A stretch of DNA of 13,759 nt from JBFJVD01 sp041624375 (GCA_041624375.1 JBFJVD010000048.1:1-13759); one strand, 5' to 3'. Numbered from the stretch's first letter, positions 7,296-13,583 are shown. Numbers and translations: made by a program. Notes: generated from the sequence alone by a model not told the origin.

Positions 7296-8471
7296 TCAGT
7301 TCATCCCCGCCAGACGAGGGAACTCACGGTATGAAATCAACGGCACTTCCTGCGTGGTGCAGGGCTCCTGAACACCGAATTTCTGGCAGACCACGTCGGC
7401 GGTCTTCTCGGCCATGACGCGCAGCGTCGTCGCTTTGCCTCCGGTGATGGTGACCAGGCCGTCCACATTGTCGGTCTCTCTATGGTCGAAGCACTTGAAG
7501 GTTCTGGAGAGGCTGCGGCCGCCGCCGCCGCCGCCGATGAGCGGCCGGGTGGCGGTGTAGATGCCGCGGGGTTTCGCCTGCCGGATCGCCGGGATCAGCT
7601 CGGCGCCTCGCTCGAGCATCAGCTCGATCTGATCTTCGATGATTGGAATGTAGTCCGGGTCCTCGACTTCGTAGGAGGTGGTGCCGACGACGACCAGGCG
7701 CCTCTGCGGCAGCACAATGTCCCCGTCGCTGGGCTTGGTGAGGCGATTGATGGTGCGGTGGACTAGCCGCTGATCGTACGCCACCATGATCCCCGGCGTG
7801 GGGCTGATCGGGACATTGGCATCCGCCATCGCCGTGATCCTCCCTGCCCAGGCGCCGGTGGCGTTCACCACAACGTCGCTGTGCAGTTCCATTCGCTCGT
7901 CAGCGGTCCGATCCCAGAGGCTGACCCCGATCACGTTGCCCTGGCCGTCTCTGAGCAGCGCCTCCACCTCATGGTAGAGCCTGAAGCGTGCGCCATTCGA
8001 TGCCGCCGTGGCCGCAAAAGAGAGGGCGAGGCGGAGGGGGTCGAAGGTGCCATCCGGGACCCGAAAGGAGAGCAGCAGCTTCGGGTTCAGGTGGGGTTCG
8101 AGGTGCAGCGTCTCCTCGGCCGACAACTGCGAGATGGGGATGCCGCAGGCTTCGGCCCCCTCGATGAACTCTTCACCGTAGGCCAGATCGTCTTCATTGA
8201 GCGCGATGAACAGGCCTTCGTTGCGTTCAATCACCTGCGGGACGATCTTCCGCAGGATCATGTTCTCCTCGATGCACTCGATGCCGGCTTCCTTATCCTT
8301 AACGCAGTAGCGACCGCCGCTGTGCAGCAGGCCATGGGTGCGGCCGGAGGTTCCGTTGGCGACCGGCCCGCGATCGACCACAGTGACGTCGAAACCCCGC
8401 AAGGCCAGATCGTGCGCGGTGGCCACGCCGGTGAAGCCGGCTCCGATAATGATGGCATGCGGTTTGGCCAT
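7296..8471 (-). CDS. glpA: FAD-dependent glycerol-3-phosphate dehydrogenase, GlpA type, lacking the C-terminal [2Fe-2S] domain
   Basis: Oxidises sn-glycerol-3-phosphate to dihydroxyacetone phosphate and passes electrons on towards quinone. The 391 residues form a DAO-fold flavoprotein: GAGFTG (10-15) for FAD, Asp33 at the end of the second strand, GTSGRTHGLLHSGGRY (40-55), NATGAWAG (203-210), KPSDGDIV (246-253) and a C-terminal ITGGKATTLRVMAE (342-355). These match E. coli GlpA closely, more than GlpD or GlpO, but the protein stops where the BFD-like [2Fe-2S] domain of GlpA (about 150 residues) would begin. Neither glpB nor glpC is present; SdhB-, SdhC- and SdhD-type genes follow instead. ATG at 8471 is chosen since GGAGG lies 7 nt upstream; the ATG at 8477 would be 1 nt from it. 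A run of six glycines (313-318) replaces a variable loop. Confidence 0.9.
   Translation of the reverse strand: MAKPHAIIIGAGFTGVATAHDLALRGFDVTVVDRGPVANGTSGRTHGLLHSGGRYCVKDKEAGIECIEENMILRKIVPQVIERNEGLFIALNEDDLAYGEEFIEGAEACGIPISQLSAEETLHLEPHLNPKLLLSFRVPDGTFDPLRLALSFAATAASNGARFRLYHEVEALLRDGQGNVIGVSLWDRTADERMELHSDVVVNATGAWAGRITAMADANVPISPTPGIMVAYDQRLVHRTINRLTKPSDGDIVLPQRRLVVVGTTSYEVEDPDYIPIIEDQIELMLERGAELIPAIRQAKPRGIYTATRPLIGGGGGGRSLSRTFKCFDHRETDNVDGLVTITGGKATTLRVMAEKTADVVCQKFGVQEPCTTQEVPLISYREFPRLAGMN
7518..7535. repeat. Six-copy GCC trinucleotide repeat inside glpA
   Basis: Six tandem GCC units on the plus strand encode Gly313-Gly318 of GlpA. Length changes by slippage would stay in frame and only alter a loop. 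It is short and may simply reflect high GC. Confidence 0.8.
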
Positions 8472-8701
8472 GATCATCCCTCCGAGTCTGGAAGGAAGGG
8501 AATAGGGTGCTTGATTCCGCTGCCCAGGATGTCGTCGTTGATGGGCGGCCCTAATGAATGGAGCCAGTCGCTTGCTACCGATGAATCAAAAACTGCTCGC
8601 AGAGGTACGGTCTCAACCGGCGGCCAGGTCCCGTCCCTAGCTATGGTAGATCCCGCGGAGACTGGGAGGAAACACGCATTCCTGCAGGACACCCTGAGGA
8701 A
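8472..8701 (-). other. 230-nt leader or intergenic region before glpA
   Basis: This gap separates the small membrane-protein gene from glpA. Apart from the glpA ribosome site (GGAGG, 8479-8483) I see no reliable promoter, terminator or known riboswitch. Small self-complementary spots exist (for example TCCTGCAGGA near 8682-8691 and CTGCTCGCAG near 8591-8600), but no long stem. No open frame here has protein-like features. It could hold a separate promoter for the glpA-to-dhaM half of the block. Confidence 0.4.
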
Positions 8702-8950
8702 TTAGCCCCGCCGGAGCCAACGATTGACGACGAAGACGAGCGCAAACACGAGCCAGATGCTTGCCCCGAAGCCGAGCCCCCAGAGGATGCTTTCGAGCAG
8801 GCTCAAGGCACTGGAAACCTGCCAGGTGGTCCAGGCGGCCAGGACAAGGCTCACGAAGGTGAGGACATAGAGACCTGTCCGGGTTGGCAACCATTGGCCG
8901 CCCGAGCTATCGTCCGCTTCAGGTTTGGCCGGCTTGCGGTCCTTCGGCAT
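8702..8950 (-). CDS. Small two-helix membrane protein of unknown function
   Basis: An 82-residue protein that I do not recognise. A charged, Pro/Lys/Asp-rich N-terminus (1-20) is followed by two hydrophobic helices (about 26-48 and 54-77) joined by a short turn, and ends in RWLRRG, a positive tail expected to stay in the cytoplasm. ATG at 8950 has CGGAGA 6 nt upstream. It sits between the hairpin after glpK and the leader of glpA, on the same strand, so it may be co-transcribed by readthrough with either half of the block. A role in assembly or anchoring of the GlpA-SdhBCD-type complex is possible from position alone, with no sequence evidence. Hydrophobic pattern, start and ribosome site support a real gene. 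Confidence 0.65.
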   Translation of the reverse strand: MPKDRKPAKPEADDSSGGQWLPTRTGLYVLTFVSLVLAAWTTWQVSSALSLLESILWGLGFGASIWLVFALVFVVNRWLRRG

Positions 8951-8989
8951 GGCGATCTCCGGAGCCGCGGGTCGAATCGGCTGTTGTCA

Positions 8990-9021
8990 AGGGGCCGAAG
9001 GGTGAGGCTCCTTCGGCCCCT
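8990..9021 (-). terminator. Hairpin after glpK
   Basis: An 11-bp perfect stem (8991-9001 with 9010-9020), extended by an A-T pair, with an 8-nt loop, lies 45 nt after the glpK stop codon. On the minus strand only TT follows before GACAACAG, so it lacks a proper T tract and may be a partial terminator or an mRNA-stabilising element. The sequence CTTGACA occurs directly on each side of it, but no -10 element accompanies either copy. Confidence 0.5.
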
Positions 9022-9065
9022 CGCGTGTCAAGGTCTGATCCTGGTCCTGTTGTCGTGCCGCAGGA

Positions 9066-10559
9066 CTAGACCCAGTCGAAGGTGCGGGTGACCGCCTTCT
9101 TCCATCCGGCGTAGAGCTCTTCGCGCGTGCCTTCGTCCATCTTGGGGTCCCATTCCTTGTCCTTGCCCCAGTTGGCGCGCAGCTCGTCGAAGCTGGTCCA
9201 GAAGCCGGTGGCGAAGCCTGCCGCGTAGGCGGCGCCCAGGGAGGTGGTTTCCGCCACCTTGGGGCGCACAACCGGAACGTTCAGCACATCCGACTGGAAC
9301 TGCATGAGCGTTTCGTTGTACACCATCCCGCCGTCCACCTTGAGGGACGTGAGCGCCACGCCAGAGTCCTTCTCCATGGCGTCCAGCACCTCTCGGGTCT
9401 GATAAGCGGTGGCTTCCAGGGCAGCTCGGGCCAAGTGACCCTTGTTGACGTAGCGGGTCATGCCCACAATCACGCCGCGCGCGTCGCTCTTCCAGTAGGG
9501 CGCGAACAGGCCGGAGAAGGCCGGGACGAAGTAGATACCGCCATTATCCTCGACGGAGTTGGCCAGCTCTTCCACGTCACCCGACTTCTCGATCAGCCCC
9601 AGGTTGTCGCGCAGCCACTGCACGAGCGCACCGGTGATAGCGATCGAACCTTCTAGCGCATAGATCGCCGGCTGATCCCCGATCTTGTAGCCCAGGGTGG
9701 TGAGCAGCCCGCTCTTGCTGGGCACGACCTCCGTGCCCGGGTTGAGCAGCATGAAGTTTCCGGTGCCGTAGGTGTTCTTGGCCTCGCCGATGTCGTAGCA
9801 GGCCTGGCCGAAAAGCGCCGCCTGCTGGTCGCCCAGGTCGCCGGCGACGGGGATGCCGGCCAGATCGCCGATCGCCTCGCCGTAGACTTCACTGGAAGCC
9901 TTGATCGCCGGGAGCACGGCGGCAGGGATGTCCATGATCTTCAGGATCTCCGGATCCCAATCCAGGGTCTCCAGGTTCATGAGCATCGTGCGCGAGGCGT
10001 TGGTCACGTCGGTGACGTGCGCGCCGCCGTCGGGTCCGCCGGTCAGATTCCAGATGACCCAGGTGTCGATGTTGCCAAAAAGCAGCTCGCCAGCTTCGGC
10101 GCGGGCCCGGGCTCCCTCGACATTGTCCAGGAGCCACTTGATCTTGGGCCCCGAGAAGTAGGTTGCCAGCGGCAGACCGACCTTCGGGCGGAAGCGGTCC
10201 TGGCCGCCGTCCTCGGCCAGCGCGTTGCAGATCTTGTCGGTGCGGGTGTCCTGCCAGACGACCGCGTTGTAGACCGGCTTGCCGGTCGCCCGCTCCCACA
10301 CGACGGCAGTCTCGCGCTGGTTGGTCACGCCGACGGCGGCGATATCCGACACGCTTGCCCCGGCCTTCTGAAGGCCGCCCTTGATCACCTCCTGGGTGCG
10401 GGTCCAGATTTCCATCGGATCGTGCTCGACCCAGCCGGGCTTGGGGTAAATCTGTTCATGCTCTTTCTGGTCTACGGCGATGACCTTGCCGCCGTGATCG
10501 AAGATCATGAACCGGGTACTGGTGGTACCCTGATCGACTGCAGCAGCGTACTTTGCCAT
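9066..10559 (-). CDS. glpK: Glycerol kinase
   Basis: Phosphorylates glycerol with ATP to sn-glycerol-3-phosphate in the cytoplasm, trapping what GlpF admits. The 497 residues cover both FGGY-kinase domains: DQGTTSTR (9-16) at the nucleotide site, NQRETAVVW (80-88), WQDTRT (102-107), GDQQAALFGQ with catalytic Asp244, NTYGTGNF, and LKVDGGMVYN. The loop before Tyr226-Gly227 reads SSEVYG as in E. coli, not the HFYG-type sequence whose histidine is phosphorylated by HPr in Gram-positive enzymes, so activation by the PTS protein of this block is unlikely by that route. ATG with GAGGAG 7 nt upstream. It lies 48 nt after dhaL and is followed by a strong hairpin, so it probably ends the glpF-dhaK-dhaL-glpK subunit of the operon. 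Confidence 0.97.
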   Translation of the reverse strand: MAKYAAAVDQGTTSTRFMIFDHGGKVIAVDQKEHEQIYPKPGWVEHDPMEIWTRTQEVIKGGLQKAGASVSDIAAVGVTNQRETAVVWERATGKPVYNAVVWQDTRTDKICNALAEDGGQDRFRPKVGLPLATYFSGPKIKWLLDNVEGARARAEAGELLFGNIDTWVIWNLTGGPDGGAHVTDVTNASRTMLMNLETLDWDPEILKIMDIPAAVLPAIKASSEVYGEAIGDLAGIPVAGDLGDQQAALFGQACYDIGEAKNTYGTGNFMLLNPGTEVVPSKSGLLTTLGYKIGDQPAIYALEGSIAITGALVQWLRDNLGLIEKSGDVEELANSVEDNGGIYFVPAFSGLFAPYWKSDARGVIVGMTRYVNKGHLARAALEATAYQTREVLDAMEKDSGVALTSLKVDGGMVYNETLMQFQSDVLNVPVVRPKVAETTSLGAAYAAGFATGFWTSFDELRANWGKDKEWDPKMDEGTREELYAGWKKAVTRTFDWV

Positions 10560-10607
10560 TGGGAAACTCCTCAGTCTTCGAACGCAAGATCGAGGGGAGG
10601 CATCTCG

Positions 10608-11237
10608 CTACGAGAGCACATCCAGCAGCTCCTTGAGGATCAGGTAGGAAGAGGTGGCGCCGGGGTCTTGATGCCCGATGCTCCGCTCCCCCAGATAGCT
10701 GGCGCGCCCTTTTTTAGCGAGCATGGGGATGGTGTCTTTCATCCCCTGCTCGGCGGCGGCGACGGCTTTCTCAAGCGCCGCCTTCGAGTCGCTCCCTCCG
10801 TTCACGGATTCCATGAAGGTTTCGACTGCGGGGGTCAGGGCATCGACCATGGTCTTGTCGCCCAGGTTGGCCTTGCCGCGCTGGACCACACCCTCCACGG
10901 CCGCCTGCAGCAGGTTTGCCATATCCTGCTCGGTCAGCTCCTGTTTGTCGCTGACGGCCATGCCGGCCCGCATGAAGAACGTGCCGTACAGTGGCCCGCC
11001 GGCGCCCCCAACGCTCGAGATCAGCGCCATGCCTGTGGTCTTCAAGATGCTGCCGATGTCATGATCTCGGACACTGGGCAGCTGGCTCATGACCTTCTTG
11101 AAGCCGCGATCCATATTGATGCCGTGATCGGCATCGCCGATGGCGGAGTCAAGGTCGGTGAGATAGGCCTTGTTCTCCGCCAGAACCTCGGCGCAGGCTT
11201 CGATCCAGGCAAGAATATTGTCTCGGCTGACAGACAT
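10608..11237 (-). CDS. dhaL: Dihydroxyacetone kinase ADP-binding subunit DhaL
   Basis: Holds ADP as a cofactor that is rephosphorylated in place by DhaM and then phosphorylates DHA bound to DhaK. The 209 residues match E. coli DhaL along the whole length: metal-binding Asp30, Asp35 and Asp37 in DSAIGDADHG, SSVGGAGGPLYGTFF, a GDKTM segment, and KGRASYLGERSIGHQDPGA near the C-terminus. ATG at 11237 is chosen over GTG at 11240; AGGAG lies 7 nt upstream. It lies 58 nt after dhaK, a gap holding a very stable hairpin, and 48 nt before glpK. Use of a PEP-PTS-driven rather than ATP-driven DHA kinase is confirmed by the DhaM fusion at the end of the block and by the separate DhaK and DhaL chains. Confidence 0.96.
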   Translation of the reverse strand: MSVSRDNILAWIEACAEVLAENKAYLTDLDSAIGDADHGINMDRGFKKVMSQLPSVRDHDIGSILKTTGMALISSVGGAGGPLYGTFFMRAGMAVSDKQELTEQDMANLLQAAVEGVVQRGKANLGDKTMVDALTPAVETFMESVNGGSDSKAALEKAVAAAEQGMKDTIPMLAKKGRASYLGERSIGHQDPGATSSYLILKELLDVLS

Positions 11238-11252
11238 CACGCTTCTCCTAAG

Positions 11253-11279
11253 GGGGGCTGGAGCCGGCCTCCAGCCCCC
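11253..11279 (-). promoter_or_regulatory. Very stable intercistronic hairpin between dhaK and dhaL
   Basis: A perfect 11-bp stem (11253-11263 with 11269-11279), largely G-C, with a 5-nt loop, begins 16 nt after the dhaK stop and ends 15 nt before the dhaL start, next to the dhaL ribosome site. The following transcript sequence has no T run, so it should not terminate. mRNA stabilisation or tuning of DhaK:DhaL output is inferred. Confidence 0.6.
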
Positions 11280-11295
11280 ATCGGCTCAAACTACG

Positions 11296-12369
11296 TCAGA
11301 CGCCCCAGCGCAGGCCGGGGGTGTTGACTGGTGCGTCCCAGAACTTCAGCATCTCCTCGTCCATCTTCAAGAGGGTGATGGAGAAGCCCTGCATCTCCAG
11401 CGCTGTGATGTACGGGCCAATCAAACTGCGCACGATCTGAAGCCCTTTCGCCGCGCAGATCTCGGCCAGCTTGCGGTAGACGGCGTAGATCTCGGACACT
11501 GGCGTGCCGCCCATACTGTTGACGAACGCCAGCACCTGATCGCCGGACTGCAGCGGTGGATCGATGAGCTCCAGCTCGCCCCAGTCGCCCTTCTCATCGT
11601 CCCATTCTCGAACCACGCGCGAGTACGGGCCGTCTTCGATGATGGCGAGCGCCAACATCTCGGTGATCTCATCGGCCGATTTCACCTTCATGCGCTCGCG
11701 GCCTGGTTCGCCATGGATGCCAATGCCGATCTCCATTTCATCGTCCGGAAGATCGAACGTGGGCTTTCCGGCGGCCGGGACGATGCACGACGTCAGGGCC
11801 ATGCCCATGCTGCGGCCATTGACGTTGGTTTTGCGGCACAGGTCGGCCAGCTGGCTTAGATTGTATCCGGCCTCGGCGGCTGCGCCGACGATCTTCTCGG
11901 CCAGCACCGTGGTGCCCACACCCCTTCGCCCGGCGGTGTAGAGGCTGTCCTTGACCGCCACATCGTCATCGATCAGCACGTTCTGGACTTCGATGCCCTC
12001 GCTGCGGGACAGCTCCGCTGCCATCTCGAAGTTCATCACGTCGCCGCTGTAGTTCTTCACGATATTAAGCACACCGGCGCCGCCGTTGACCATCTTGGCG
12101 GCCTCCGACATCTGATCCGGTGTGGGCGAGGTGAAGACCTCACCCGGGCAGGCAGCATCGAGCATGCCCATGCCCACAAAGCCACCGTGCATCGGTTCGT
12201 GGCCGCTGCCTCCGCCGGAGATCACGGCCACCTTGCCCTGCACGGGGGCGTCGGCGCGGTAGACGAAGTTCGGATCGAAGTGGACCTTGAGCAGGTCCGG
12301 ATGAGCCGCGGCCATCCCGGCGAGCTGTTCGGTGACGACATCCGAGACTTCATTGATCAGCTTCTTCAT
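11296..12369 (-). CDS. dhaK: Dihydroxyacetone kinase substrate-binding subunit DhaK
   Basis: Binds DHA covalently through a histidine and presents it to DhaL-ATP for phosphorylation to dihydroxyacetone phosphate. The 357 residues match the family length. GGGSGHEP carries His57, YSGDVMNFE carries Asp110, and GIHGEPG carries His219, the counterpart of E. coli His218 that forms the hemiaminal with DHA. ATG at 12369 with AGGAGG 11 nt upstream; a small dyad (AGGGGATACCCCT on the coding strand, 12371-12383) overlaps the ribosome site and could fold over it. It lies 48 nt after glpF and 58 nt before dhaL. In E. coli the DhaK/DhaL state also controls the regulator DhaR; whether the truncated regulator gene at the right edge is similar cannot be told. 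Confidence 0.96.
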   Translation of the reverse strand: MKKLINEVSDVVTEQLAGMAAAHPDLLKVHFDPNFVYRADAPVQGKVAVISGGGSGHEPMHGGFVGMGMLDAACPGEVFTSPTPDQMSEAAKMVNGGAGVLNIVKNYSGDVMNFEMAAELSRSEGIEVQNVLIDDDVAVKDSLYTAGRRGVGTTVLAEKIVGAAAEAGYNLSQLADLCRKTNVNGRSMGMALTSCIVPAAGKPTFDLPDDEMEIGIGIHGEPGRERMKVKSADEITEMLALAIIEDGPYSRVVREWDDEKGDWGELELIDPPLQSGDQVLAFVNSMGGTPVSEIYAVYRKLAEICAAKGLQIVRSLIGPYITALEMQGFSITLLKMDEEMLKFWDAPVNTPGLRWGV

Positions 12370-12417
12370 AAGGGGTATCCCCTCCTCGCTTATCGAGTTC
12401 GGTGCGTCGCCAGACCC

Positions 12418-13230
12418 TCAGTCTCCGGCAGGCTCAGGCTCGGCCTCCAGCCCAGGGGTGATGAAGATGTCGTACAGGATGACCCCGAGCGGGCCGCCGA
12501 TTAATGGACCGATGATCGGCGCCACCAGCCAGTACAAGCCGGCAAACAAGCCGGTAGTCCCGACGACAAGGCCAAAGAGTCGTGGACCAAGATCGCGCGC
12601 CGGGTTGATGGCGTAGCCGCTGGGGCCGCCCAAGGTGAGGCCGACCATGACGACGACCAGGCCCACCACCAGGGGGCCGAGGTAGAGCGTCGATTTCCCC
12701 CAGTTGCGGTCATCGAAGAACGAGACCACGCCCCATAGGAGGACCATCGTGCCGATGATCTCCGTAAAGAAGGCGTTGGTCAGGCCATAGGGCGTGCCTC
12801 CTGCCGAGCCGGCCGCGCCGAAATAGGTCTGTCCGAAGACGGACCCCGGACCGGTGGCCCAGACGTTGGGCATACCGGCGGCCTGCAGCCCCTCGAAGTA
12901 GGCCACGTAGACCAGGGCCGCGCCGACGAAGGCGCCCACAACCTGGGCAATCATGTAGGGCAGGACCTTCCCCCAGGCGAAGCCGCGCTTCACCGCCATG
13001 GCGAGCGTGACCGCCGGGTTGATGTGCGCGCCGGTGACCCCACCGCCCACGTACACCGCGACCATCACCGAGAGCCCCCACCCCCAGGCAATGGTGTTCC
13101 AGTCGTAGCCCTGTGATGCAAGGCGTGGCGCCAGACCGACGTTGGCGACGACGCCGTCACCCCCGACGATCAGGATCATGGTGCCGAAGAACTCGGCGAG
13201 CAACTCGTGAGTCAGGGTTCTCCGCTTCAT
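12418..13230 (-). CDS. glpF: Glycerol uptake facilitator (aquaglyceroporin)
   Basis: An inner-membrane channel for glycerol and probably DHA. The 270 residues show six hydrophobic helices plus two half-helices with NPA motifs: GAHINPAVT (Asn71) and GYAINPARDLGPR (Asn209, with Arg212 and Asp213). The Asp after NPAR and the long insert between helices 3 and 4 mark the glycerol-conducting GlpF group rather than a water-only aquaporin. The C-terminal tail (about 258-270) is acidic and proline-rich. ATG with GGAGGAG 7 nt upstream. It is the first gene of the block and lies behind a roughly 350-nt leader with a terminator, so its expression is the likely control point for all downstream genes. Identification is secure. 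Confidence 0.96.
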   Translation of the reverse strand: MKRRTLTHELLAEFFGTMILIVGGDGVVANVGLAPRLASQGYDWNTIAWGWGLSVMVAVYVGGGVTGAHINPAVTLAMAVKRGFAWGKVLPYMIAQVVGAFVGAALVYVAYFEGLQAAGMPNVWATGPGSVFGQTYFGAAGSAGGTPYGLTNAFFTEIIGTMVLLWGVVSFFDDRNWGKSTLYLGPLVVGLVVVMVGLTLGGPSGYAINPARDLGPRLFGLVVGTTGLFAGLYWLVAPIIGPLIGGPLGVILYDIFITPGLEAEPEPAGD

Positions 13231-13249
13231 GGTTCACTCCTCCGGTGAG

Positions 13250-13265
13250 TTGGACCCATGTCCAA
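13250..13265. repeat. Short dyad just upstream of the glpF ribosome site
   Basis: TTGGAC (13250-13255) and GTCCAA (13260-13265) are a perfect 6-bp inverted repeat spaced by 4 nt. It ends 6 nt upstream of the glpF Shine-Dalgarno sequence in the transcript. It may act as an operator or as an mRNA hairpin. Confidence 0.4.
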
Positions 13266-13280
13266 GCTGGGAAGAATCAT

Positions 13281-13309
13281 GGCTGGCGGAAGAGGTATCC
13301 GCCGGAGCC
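13281..13309. repeat. Bulged hairpin in the glpF leader
   Basis: GGCT-GGCGGA (13281-13290) pairs with TCCGCC (13298-13303) and AGCC (13306-13309), leaving a 2-nt bulge. The 10-bp stem lies about 50 nt upstream of the glpF start in the leader RNA and has no T run. Confidence 0.4.
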
Positions 13310-13416
13310 AGACAACAAATGGGGCCGTCCGCTGATCCATCTTTGCGATAGTTCGCCTCCTTCGGGTTCGGGGAGAGAAGTGTTGAGAAGAGATTCAGGT
13401 GGAGCCCTCAGCGAAC

Positions 13417-13445
13417 AAAAAGCCACCAGGCTGCCCTGGTGGCTT
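13417..13445 (-). terminator. Intrinsic terminator within the glpF leader (candidate attenuator)
   Basis: A perfect 11-bp stem (13420-13430 with 13435-13445) with a 4-nt loop is followed on the minus strand by five T residues (13421-13417), a textbook intrinsic terminator. It lies about 130 nt downstream of the predicted transcription start and 187 nt upstream of the glpF ATG, so transcripts from that promoter must pass it to reach glpF. The B. subtilis glpFK and glpD leaders are controlled by GlpP-dependent antitermination, a precedent for this layout. I did not find an obvious competing antiterminator stem. Confidence 0.8.
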
Positions 13446-13527
13446 ACATGCGAAACCAGACCGGAACTGACCAGCGAATACGATCCGGTCGCGAGGCGCA
13501 CATCCGAAGACGCGTGAAAGACCTCAT
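13444..13527 (-). CDS. Possible 27-residue leader peptide ending at the attenuator
   Basis: An ATG at 13527 opens a 27-codon frame whose TAA (13446-13444) falls on the first bases of the terminator stem. The peptide is rich in Arg and has two Trp residues near its end. There is no clear ribosome site (GAAAGCGAG lies upstream), so translation is doubtful. The placement at the stem is what makes it worth listing. Confidence 0.18.
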   Translation of the reverse strand: MRSFTRLRMCASRPDRIRWSVPVWFRM

Positions 13528-13583
13528 GGCGCTCGCTTTCTGGCCAGCCGTGGTGACGGTGAATTTGAGGGAGGCTTGAATTA

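Noticed and set aside
8581..8660. T-box or other known riboswitch in the glpA leader
   Set aside because: No T-box consensus (GGUGG-ACCGCG type) and no terminator; only short, scattered self-complementary spots.
8985..9031. Two TTGACA boxes on the minus strand flanking the glpK hairpin as promoters for the small membrane gene
   Set aside because: Neither has a recognisable -10 element at 16-18 nt.
13231..13342. 37-codon frame (ATG near 13336) whose TGA overlaps the glpF ATG
   Set aside because: The nearest ribosome-like sequence, AAGGAGG, is about 15 nt away, and the peptide and codon use look random; the overlap alone is weak evidence.
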